Shown here: positions 55,118-64,000 of the stretch, piece after piece
Layout of the letters: every line of letters begins with the position of its first letter
Position numbering within the stretch: position 1 is the stretch's first letter
DNA from: Tausonia pullulans
Lineage: Eukaryota; Basidiomycota; Tremellomycetes; Cystofilobasidiales; Mrakiaceae
Length of the DNA stretch: 64,000 nt
NCBI GenBank assembly: GCA_951802195.1
Contig: OX637624.1
Span: forward strand, 868,001-932,000
Reading direction: 5' to 3'
Notes under the pieces: model-generated
Databases searched by the model: none
Told to the model about the DNA's origin: nothing
What the model saw: the letters and a program-made list of their open reading frames with translations, nothing else
Translations under genes and position numbers: made by a program

Positions 55118-55486
55118 ATCGGCCAGGCGGGATGGCGGAGTCGATGGGTTTGGCGAGTGAGGGATGTGGGAGTTGAGGGATAAGGGATGGAAGAGACCGA
55201 GTCGCGTCGAAGGTTGATCAGGTCGCGTACCCACTGCGGGAGCCCACCTAGGCAACACATCGGGTCCGTCGTACTTTCAAAGCAATCTTTTTCCCAGGTC
55301 TTGAGACTCGTACGTATTTCTCAACACTGCTTTGGGACAGAGAGAGAAGGGTAAGATCGTCGTTCCTTGACAACGTACGGCGGCGCGGAAGGCCGTCTAC
55401 CCGATCCATCCTGACTGGCGGCTTCTCCTTTGACCTCCACTTTCTCCATCCCTCCCGCCTTCGTGCGACCGACATCATTTCTCAAC
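55118..55486. promoter_or_regulatory. Divergent promoter region of MCM-BP and RCF1
   Basis: 369 bp at most between the start codons of two divergent genes; part may instead be 5' coding sequence of MCM-BP. A pyrimidine stretch (ttctccatccctcccgccttc) precedes the RCF1 ATG. Confidence 0.4.
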
Positions 55487-56765
55487 ATGGCCTCTCCCAC
55501 TCCTTCTTCCAGCAAGGTCAACACCACTCAGACTGCCACTCCCGGAACTCCTCCGCCTATCAACTCCCGTCAATTCTCGCGCGAGGCCGACGCTGAGTTC
55601 GAACAGTTCGAGCGGGCCTCAGCCGAGCAGGAGCTCTCGACGCGCCCGCCGACAAAGTACGCCCTCGCCCAGCACTACTGGGCCCACTGCAAGCGGAATC
55701 CGCTTGCTCCACTCGGTCAGTTCTTCTCTGCTCGGGATCGATCTTGAGCCCTCTCGCTCGCTTTGCGGGAGGGACACACGGTGGTGGCGGCGACAACGCG
55801 TGCTTTCCTCCCTTACCCGGGCGACATTCACTCTTCAGCTTGAGATCGCGCCTACTAACAGGCCCACCCATGCTGCCCTGGGTTTCCTAATAGGTATCGG
55901 AGCCACTGTCTGGGCGCTCTATATGGCTGTCCAGAGTCTCCGGCGAGGCGACTCGCGCAACTTCCAGAAGTACCTCCGGATGCGTGTCGGGTACGTCTCT
56001 TGAACCTGTCTCTTGCTTCTCTTCACCTGTCGGTATGATAGAAGGTGTGACGAGCTGATGAAATTTCCCGAACGATCCGCCCACATTGTATCTTATTCGC
56101 CCCCCTTGCATCACCTGTCTTTCTCTGCCAACCACCCGTCGACCATGCCCCCAGTGCCCAAGCTTTCGCTTTTGTCGCCCTCATTGGCGGAGGCATTTAC
56201 TACGATGAAGCCAAGCCTTGGGAGCGGATCGCCGCTATCCCAAACAAGATTGACCGCGTACACGGTGTGTCGATCATTTCTGGCCTTCGTGGCACTTTCA
56301 TGCCACCGCTGATGACCCCCTCCGTCCATTCTTGCAGAGAAAACCCGGATCGCCAAGGTCAAGGCCGATGCTGAGCGGAGGGCTCAGCTTTGGGGAGATG
56401 ACGATGAGGACGACGAGGAAGACGAGGATGAGAAGCAGAAGACGACCAAGGCTCTTCGCGCGCCGAAGCGGATCGACCCGGAGACGTACGCTAGGGCGAT
56501 GGCGGAGGTGCGTCTCGTTCCTCTATATATCCGCTCGTTCATATCTGACACCAGCGCACCACAGCGCCGCTCTGCCGAAGCCGACCCGACAGACCCCCTT
56601 CCCGTGCTCGTCCCCGCGGCAGCCTCAACACCCGCTTCCGGCGAGACCGCCGAGGACAAGAAGACGCGTGTCGCTCGGGAAGTCGAGGAGTTCCTGCGTC
56701 GGAGGGAGCGGGGTGCTGATCAGGGACGGAGGCAAGGCGAGGGAAGCCTGGGCTTGGGCAAGTGA
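55487..56765 (+). CDS. RCF1: Respiratory supercomplex factor 1 (HIG1 domain)
   Basis: Inner mitochondrial membrane protein that associates with complexes III and IV. The N-terminus is Ser/Thr/Pro-rich (MASPTPSSSKVNTTQTATPG), then YALAQHYWAHCKRNPLAPLG, spliced directly to IGATVWALYMAVQSLRRGDS, RNFQKYLRMRVGAQAFAFVA and LIGGGIYYDEAKP. This is the two-helix HIG1 domain; the NPLxPLG motif is split by a 178-base intron whose glycine codon is rebuilt across the junction. The matrix/intermembrane tail is charged (an acidic stretch DDDEDDEEDEDEKQK, then a coiled coil ending GSLGLGK), longer than in yeast Rcf1 but common in basidiomycetes. Confidence 0.87.
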
Positions 56766-56979
56766 AGAAAGACAAAACGTGGCGGATGGCGTGTTCGCTC
56801 GCTGGCTGCGGTGACCGCTTGCGTGCTTGTACGATGCCCACCAAATAACCCGGTCTTTGGACTTGAATCAGCATGCGAGAGGACGTGTGCCATCATCGTC
56901 CCGTCCTTGCATCAGGCCAGCAGAAAAGGTGCATTCCTTGAATCCGCCAATCCCGTTCTCCAGTCGTTCCACCCGCAGC

Positions 56980-59633
56980 TCAACGCTTGTAAACCCACTC
57001 CACTACACCCCCATCCGCTCCCTCCCTCTCTTTAACGACCCTCCCATGCTTGCCCACAAGTCGATCCACCCCTTTCGCATCGACAGCGAGATCTCTCAGG
57101 AACGGTCTTAGGTCCGTTGCCCGCCACTTCGCTCGAAGGGCAAAAAGGCGGGCGAGGCGCGCGGCGGGATCCGCTGGGAGGCCAGGGAGAGGGAGGGGGA
57201 GGAGGGCTGTAGGTGTTTGGAGGATGTAGTTGCCCTGTTGAGGAGGTGTGAAGGAGACAGGGAGAGTGGGTCAGCGCTCACAAGCTTTGAGGAGAGGAGG
57301 GGAGAGGCGGCGATCGGAGCTGCTGTGCATTGTCCTAATAATATAAAGTTGTGACGGGAACGGTAGATGCTCCCAAGACTATGAAAAATCACAAAGCAAG
57401 ACCGGAAAGACCTCGAGGCGGACGGGGCAAGAGGGTCAAGAGGGGCACGCAAGGACAAAGCGAAAGGGACAGAGGTGCTTGTGTCGGAAAAGTTCTTGTC
57501 CTTCTCGGGGGATGCATGGACGACCTCGACCATGCAAGCCCAACCAGTAGCCAATAGCAGCAAGTCAGAAAGCTAGCCAAGACCTGGGTCTCCAATAAGC
57601 CATCAAGAGGGAGAAGGCCAAGGGCACGCTTAGCTCGCTGCCCTAGGGCTGTCCGGTCGAACACGCGCGCGCTTATATGATGGTTGGCACATCTACGAAA
57701 GCAATCTGGCAGCGCGGGATTTACGCGATGAACAGAAGGGTGAGGATGAAACCAGAAGGGGAGATAGAACGAGAGTGTGCCAATGCGCATGCGTCTGCGG
57801 GGGCTGCATAAACGAGACTGTCAATGCATCGAGAGCCACTGGAGGCCCGGGAAGGAGCAAGACAGCAAGTTGCATGATCGAGCCCGACGATGCGATGCAC
57901 ACTCTCGACGAGTGAAGAGGAAGTGGAGAGCTGAGAGGGGGGGCTTTTAAAGGGGCAACGTTGCGCCCATACGCAGTCACGCCAGATCCCTCCCTTTCCA
58001 TCTTTGCCCCATCAAAAGCCATTCCGGCTATTTCAAGGAAGGAGAACAGCAAATTTCGCTTGGAGCACGAGCAACCAAGGCAACGAGAGAACGAGATGGA
58101 AAGAAAGGGTTGCAACAGAGGAGTGCCGTCGATCGCAACTCACCGCGAGATCCTCAAGCTTGACGAATTCGGCGAATGCCTCCCCTGCCGCCTCTTGCCA
58201 CAACTCTGTGAAGCCCTGGAGAGATGTCGGTCTTCCCTCCTATTAATAACGCATAGTCATGTCAGCTCCATGCCCAGTCCACCTCGCCTCTCTCTTGTTA
58301 CTAGCTTGACACACAACGGAGCGAGCGAGCGAGATGGAATACCATGGGAATGGACAAGACACAGCGGACACACCTCCAGCCCCTCGAGCAGACCACGGCC
58401 GACTTCACGAATGCAGCGAGCTGCATCGACCTTCCATCGCCTGCCTGGCTCGCCCTTCTCGCCGAAGAAACTACCGAAGTGAGCCAAGACGGCCTCTGCT
58501 AGCTCGTTGACGTCGCACCCAGCGGGGGGCGTGCCAAGGATATCTTCGCTGTTGAGGCCGTCGAGGACAAGGTTTGCATGCACCGAGTGGGGTGGCGTGA
58601 GGTTCGAGTGGAGGGCGAGCAGGTTGAGGAGTGGGGTGAGAAGAGAGGGAAGTCGACGAGCCGGGAGATGGAGCAGTTGGCCTAAGAGGGGATGGGAGGT
58701 TGACAGGTCAGTTCTGTGGACGACAATGGATCAAGATGACGTTCGACCGAGAGACGGACCTGTCGAAGGCAGCGTGATGACATTCTGATCTGCGAGGCCG
58801 ACAAGCAGCTCTTCATCGGATGCCTGGATGAGCGATTGAAGATGCGGGACGGTGTACTTCGTCCGCTTGCGCTGTGATCAAGAGAGCATGAGAGATATCA
58901 GTGACCGTGAGCATAAATATGTGTCTTCCGTTACTTCAGAATAGCCTGCGGCCAGGTTGGGTCTGATCCCTGCCCGCCAAGCAGCTCCTCCGCACTCGTC
59001 CTGGCTCGGCTGTTTGCGACGCGCCCGTTTCCCTCTTTGCCCACATTCGCGCGTCCCTCATCACGGTTATGCTACACAGGTACTGACATATCTTGGCTCA
59101 TCGTCTTCATTGTCGCTCTCATCTATTTTGTCGTAGGAGCCGGACCAACGCTGACCGCGGAGAGCGTCCCGGATGCCCGCGAGTCGAGGCATGCACGCGC
59201 CTAGTTCAACAAGCTCGTGCAACGTGTCGAAGAGCTCGAACCGGCCGGATATAGACCCTCCCGAGATCTCTCTCTCAGGAGGACGGTGATTCAGGAGTGT
59301 TAGCTCGTTGGAGATCTGGACCGTTCGGAGAGTGTAGGTCTTAGACTTGGTGCAGACAACGGCGTCGTCCGAGGGCCGGCCCTTGATTGTCAGGCTGGAG
59401 AGATGGGCAACCCGGGTCAGCAGTTGAGGGGGAGTGATAGGTTCAAGGATGTCTGCAAAGCAACGGCTGAGGAGGCATGTTACGTACGAGAGCGGTTCCT
59501 CTTCAGAACCCTGCTCGACGAGCTTGAGGAGCTCTGGGGGCAGCTCCAGCAGGACGTGCGATGGGCCTGCTTCAGCTACACCCGACGATGACTGGGCTTC
59601 CGGGAAATGCACAGGGATAGAATTTGCTGCCAT
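56980..59633 (-). CDS. DCC1: Sister chromatid cohesion protein Dcc1
   Basis: Subunit of the alternative clamp loader Ctf18-Dcc1-Ctf8-RFC, which loads PCNA and supports cohesion. Family blocks in order: HVLLELPPELLKLVEQGSEE, LTIKGRPSDDAVVCTKSKTY then TLRTVQISNELTLL, RRELFDTLHELVE-like FELFDTLHELVELGACMPRL, KYTVPHLQSLIQASDEELLV then GLADQNVITLPS, DVNELAEAVLAHFGSFFGEK, WKVDAARCIREVGRGLLEGL, GFTELWQEAAGEAFAEFVKL, and the winged-helix end ADPAARLARLFALRAKWRAT with DLRPFLRDLAVDAKGVDRLV ending VYKR. The match to the family's C-terminal 'RF..LF..R.RW...D..P' pattern is convincing. The last intron (57235-58143) is 909 bases, far longer than the others. Start is MAANSIPVHFPEAQSS. Confidence 0.87.
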
Positions 59634-60043
59634 CTTGGACGATCTGGAGTGGGTGGCGGGTGAAAGGGTTGAAGGTGGTTGGCGATTAACTTCGGCGCGT
59701 CGACGCGTCGAGCTCTTCCACCTGCGCGTCCTGCTGCAATGTCGCAGCTGCGCATGCGGGTGTCTCGACAGATTTTGTTGTAGAATCTTGTAGAATGCTT
59801 CACTGTTTCTTTGAACTCATTTCTATGGTGGAATCTCATGATACCGTGTGGATCTTATTGAGTCTCGTCGTCAAGACTTGCGCACTTGATTCCCCCGGCC
59901 TGGGCCGAGAGGGGGTCAGCGAGGAGGGAGTACGCAGACGTTGACCTTCAACTTGTCCTTCCAGCGCATGCCACGGGCAGTAAAAGGAATTGCAGTAGTA
60001 AGAGCTAGCCAGTCTAAGGCTCAGCATCTACCCTGACTTCGCT
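59634..60043. promoter_or_regulatory. Divergent promoter region of DCC1 and the SNF2 helicase
   Basis: About 400 bp. An ATG at 59968 with a following possible donor could be a first exon of the helicase, but I could not join it in phase to the next exon. gtcgacgcgtcgac-like palindromic sequence (gcgcgtcgacgcgtcgagc) lies at about 59,695-59,710. Confidence 0.4.
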
Positions 60044-63000
60044 GTGTCGTCTCGCGCTCAAGGGCAGCAGCAGCAGCCAGTCAACGACCTCTTCCTTCGT
60101 CGGCCAGCCCCAGCAGACGTTGAAGCACAAATTCGCAGATACAGCTGCTTCTGCGCCACCCTCAGCGAAGAGGGTGAGAGAACTTCCATTGTATTAGCGG
60201 TTTTGCGGTGGTCGAACCCGGTCTAAAGAACGAGCTCGGCCACGTTCCTTGCAGCTCCGGCTTCCACCGACGGTCAGGATCCCGTGCGGAACGCTGCCGT
60301 CAACGGCAGAGATCGATCCCTCGTATCTTCTCGAGTTTATTGCCGAGACGGAAGTCATCGGATCGACCACACGCGTCTTCCTGTTTGTTACCCATCCAGC
60401 GGCAACAAGCAAAAAGGGCGTCAAGCGCGGGGCTAACTCTCGAGGTGCTCGAATAGGCGAACTTCTCCTTCTCCTCGACCGGTCTCGTGCTCAATGGGAC
60501 GATCAAGAAGCAGTGTTTGAGCCCGTGGTAACAAACGAGATTCTCTTGGTCGGTTTGATCGGACAAATGTGCCTTACAGACTGGCAGAGCTGACCGGTCC
60601 CTCGACGGCGACAACAGGACGGGCGGTCTGTCTCCGAGGTGTACTCGTCACTCCCCTCACCACGTCCTTGCTCATCTCGCATCGTCGGACCACGAGAATC
60701 GCCCAAATCTCACTATCTTAGGCGGATCCTTGCGCCCAATTGGAAGGGCCCGGATGGCCTGCTTGATACGGACCTCTGTGAATACCAGGTGGTGGGTTAA
60801 CTTGATTCTCTGCAAGTTCCGACTCACCACGCTTACTCCGCGCCATTTTCCTACCTCAGCGGGATGTCCAGGAGCTTCTCCTTACAGAGCTATCCTTACG
60901 GATCGTCCCCGATCCGGCCTTCCATTCGCTGCTCGACGTCGATGGTCTGCCGTATTTTGTCGATTTCTCGACAGGACGGGTCGCCCGATTCGTCGATTAT
61001 TTTCCACTCCCTCAGAGCGGCATCCTTTGCGAGGAGGTTAGTTTCATCTTGGGGTGGGCATCCGGAATGGTACCACTTCTTACACGTCGGTTCACAGATG
61101 GGAAGGGGCAAGACCGTCATTGTCCTCGCCCTCATCCTTGCAACGCTTTCTCAGCTCCCTGAACCACCACCGCCCTACGGCTCGCCGCCACGATCCACCT
61201 GGATGGCCGCTTCGGCCACCGGTGGACCCCCACCCTTGGCGAACGCAGCCCTCCACGTCCTTACCACCGACCCCATATTCGCTCTGCCCTCGAAGGAACG
61301 CCTCCCGGAGCCTCAGTGTATCATGCTGGATGCGAAATGGGAAGACCGAGAGCGAGGCGCGTGGTGCTTCGTCCCGGCCCCGGCCACGAGAGGTCAGCGA
61401 GGGTCAGAAGTAGACGGTCTCCAGGTGGCCGACGGCTCTGGTTCGGCGGACCAAACGCCGGCTGGGTTCCTTCGTCTGGAGCTTGCGTCGACGACACTAG
61501 TTCTTGTGCCCGACAGTGAGATGGATTGCAACTAAATGTCGCGAAGCCTGGGGCCCACTGCTAAAAGAGTCACGATGATTTTGCAATGCAGATCTCTTAA
61601 TTCAGGTCCGTCTTGATATTTCCTGTCTTCTACTTTTTCGTAATCTGATGTGGTCTCTCGTGTCGCACTGGCAGTGGATCGAGGCCATCGGTCGTCGTGA
61701 GTTTGCCGGAGTTCTTGCGTAACATCGGGGAGGGTTGACTCTAATCTTCGCCTGTCTGCCAGATGTGCAACCTGGAGCTCTCCGAATTTTTGTGCTCGCA
61801 CTTGATGCCCGGGCTCAGCCTTTGCCTACTGCGAAGGCGATGGCCAACGACTTTGATGTGAGACCTTCTCGCCTTCTAATCGTTTCTAACTGAAGATCCC
61901 TAATGTCAAGACCTCGTTATGGCAGATCATAATCGTCTCCTTCAACCGATTTTCCGCCGAAGAAGCTAAGGGCGGTTTCGACCCCTTCCCCACTGCTGTC
62001 AAGCGCAAGTGCGACTGCGTGAGTTTCGACAGCAAACTTCGCCGAGCACTGTCTGTTTCCTGCACTTATTCCTTTGCGTCTCCAGCCTTACATTGGGGCG
62101 ACATTGATAAGAGATTGCAGATGCCCCAAACCCCCTCTCCCGAGCCCTTTCACCAAAGTCCGCTGGAAGCGGCTCGTCATCGACGAGGGCCATATCGCGC
62201 ACGCCAGACACTCCAATCTCATGACGCTCGCCGCCAAACTGTCTGTCGAACGGTGTTGGGGTACTATGACGTTCCCTCTCAGCTAGGTCTTCATCGGACT
62301 TACAGTTCCCATTCTATTTGGTTGCCAGTCGTCAGCGGGACGCCGACACCGAACACGGTCGGGCTGGACCTCTCGGTGCTTGGATCAAGGCTGCAGAATT
62401 CCGGGCCTCAGACCCCGGTACAGGGCCGCCATGCATCTGAAGCTAGCCCATCCCGACAGCACATCTCGTCAGTGGCCCTTCCTTCCTAGACGAGCCTTGT
62501 TGGCAGTCCCAGACTGCTCTGACTGCATTCATCAGACCTCTGTCTTCCCCTCCTGCGACTTCTACCCGTACAAGCGGAAGCGTGAGCCCCTGGGCTGCTG
62601 CCCAAGATAAGGATGTTCGTCGCCTTGGCTCCATCATTTCTCGCTTCTTCCAATTTTCCTCGATGGATTGGATAAAGACTGTCGTTGAGCCACTTCGCAT
62701 TGGCAAGGGCGCGCCGCCGGACTACGGCGCCGTCAAAAGGCTTGACGACCTCATGCAGCTGTTCATGGTCCGCACGAGGTTCATCCCCTTGTTATGAGTC
62801 TGGAGAGAAAGCGCCAGCACCAAACTGACCTCTTGCATCTTCTGCAGGTCCGAAGACATCGTAAGACGCACTTGACAGTTCTCGTAGTGTTCGTCGAGGC
62901 TGACTTCTCGCCGATGGCCTTGCAGGATGCACCATTGCCTCCACTCGAGGTCAAGGTCATAATGCTCGATCTTGAGCCGGCTGCTAGAGCAACTTACAAT

Positions 63001-64000
63001 GTCTTGCAGTCGCTCGTCATAGTCAAGTGAGTCGACTATGTTGGCCTACCTTCTCTCACACAGCCTCGAGATTGAATCTTTCTCTCCCTCTCAGCTCCAT
63101 CACTGCCAACCGGATCGGAGACGAGTGGCTCTTTGGCAGGAGCAAGCGCTCCGTCGAGGCCTTTGCTTCCGCTCTCACCAACATCTCTCACAGCTGCTTT
63201 TGGTTCACGACCGGTGCGTCTTGCTTCACAACCATGTTGCGTTGTACACCTCGCTGCTGAAGCTCTCTCCATTGCTGGTATTCAGACGCCCAAAGCAGCG
63301 GGGCGCGCACTCTCACGCAGGCAGAGCTTGAGGAGCAAGATCTCACCGTCCAGGCCTCGTTCGCCCTCGGAAATGTCCGGGACGCCCTACTTCGTGGCCG
63401 ACCTCTCGGCGAAGATGAGCTGCCTTTCTCAGCGCACGACCGAGCCATGTTGGAAGCCGCCGAACGGTGTCTGGCCGAAGCTGATCAGGACGCGACGTGG
63501 AAGCAACTTTTGAGAAGCCACGGTGCCGCCTTGCCCATCTTCGCAAGTGGCTTGCCGCCCGAGCTTGTGAGTGACTCAGGACTGTACGATGCGGGTAGCA
63601 GTGGTGGCAATGATGGCGCCAGCTCCAGAGCAACGGCTCGGTACATGACGCCGCAAGCCCTGGGAAAGCTGAGGTCATCGGTGCCCTACCCGCCTGCTGA
63701 GTCACTCTCGCGCGTCATACTCCGGTCGACACCGTCGTCGAAGTTCAATTGGATCATCTCCGAAGTGAGAGTCACCCTTTCGCTTGCCCTGGAGGATATA
63801 GATTCATCAAGTCTGCATATTGTCTGGTCCGTTCTTAATACAGGTCCTTGCATATTCGTCCCGGGACAAATTCATCGTCTTCAGCCGCGATGTGAGCTCA
63901 GATCACTGGTTCAGGTTCGCAGAAATAACTGTTGACAGCCTCTGCCACCAGACGTCCGCCCTTGCACACCGTACGCTCTCTCTTTCGTCGCCGCCATTCG
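60044..64000 (+). CDS. SNF2-family DNA helicase/translocase (Rad5/Rad16-like), 3' end outside window
   Basis: ATP-dependent DNA translocase of the Swi2/Snf2 superfamily. The coding signal begins by 60044 (frame QQQQPVNDLFLRRPAPADVE), where there is no ATG, so the true start is upstream or in another exon. LPPTVRIPCGTLPSTAEIDP and FEPVVTNEILLVGLIG form an N-terminal domain. Motor motifs: LPYFVDFSTGRVARFVDYF, then EEMGRGKTVIVLALILATL (Walker A, GRGKT), LVIDEGHIAHAR (DEGH, as in the Rad5/Rad16 group), VVSGTPTPNTVGLDL (motif III), DDLMQLFMVR, LPPLEVKVIMLDLEPAARAT, and KFNWIISE joined to VLAYSSRDKFIVFSRD (second RecA lobe). A long insertion separates the lobes near 63,300-63,700. The window ends before helicase motifs V and VI. 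Several short introns; no frame break that splicing does not explain. Confidence 0.78.

Noticed and set aside
57351-58482. Nested plus-strand gene in the DCC1 long intron and neighbouring exons
   Set aside because: Open frames there are short, mutually overlapping and lack recognisable content; kept only as a question about the long intron.
60249-60593. Separate small gene upstream of the SNF2 helicase
   Set aside because: The segment begins right after a good acceptor (ccttgcag) and looks like the N-terminal domain of the same helicase, not an independent gene.

Overview
The window reads as nuclear DNA of a basidiomycete yeast or mould, most likely subphylum Pucciniomycotina (a Rhodotorula/Sporobolomyces-like Microbotryomycete). 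The reasons are GC-rich and gene-dense sequence, nearly every gene cut by several introns of about 45-80 bases, occasional micro-exons, and fungal protein families (a stealth-type xylosylphosphotransferase, a dual histidine kinase, AP-2 mu, Rcf1, Jip5, Fcf2). Species placement is inference; protein families were recognised by eye from conserved motifs, without database searches.

Layout. 1-2110: decayed aconitase gene, minus strand, running off the left edge. 2654-3229: small secreted protein. 3459-5961: DUF726 alpha/beta hydrolase (TMCO4/Mil1-like). 6179-7121 and 7477-9245: divergent pair, spliceosomal Dib1 and ribosome-biogenesis Jip5. 9599-11340: aldo/keto reductase. 11341-20789: a 9.4-kb gene-poor island with two tRNA genes (Met and Val), stacked 5'-truncated LINE copies, a dehydrogenase exon relic, and one full-length LINE (14215-20030) with a 16-bp target-site duplication. 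20790-23647: drug/H+ antiporter-type MFS transporter. 24567-25998: membrane-anchored glutaredoxin-like protein lacking the active-site cysteine. 27335-28813: Fcf2. 29406-30743: pirin. 31793-39266: a very large dual hybrid histidine kinase. 39816-43098: stealth-family sugar phosphotransferase. 45526-46169: small unknown gene with a GC-AG intron. 47128-49701: Ubx2/FAF2-like UBX protein. 49981-52595: AP-2 mu. 52907-55117: MCM-binding protein. 55487-56765: Rcf1. 56980-59633: Dcc1. From about 60044 to the right edge: SNF2-family helicase, truncated by the window.

The genes form no operon or biosynthetic cluster. Several belong to general nuclear machinery (Dib1 splicing; Jip5 and Fcf2 ribosome assembly; MCM-BP, Dcc1 and an SNF2 helicase in replication and repair), but their adjacency is probably incidental.

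The most interesting structure is the island. Both tRNA genes have LINE sequence roughly 65-90 bp upstream of their 5' ends, with the LINE pointing away from the tRNA each time. This suggests a non-LTR retrotransposon that integrates upstream of RNA polymerase III genes, a behaviour best known from Dictyostelium TRE elements.
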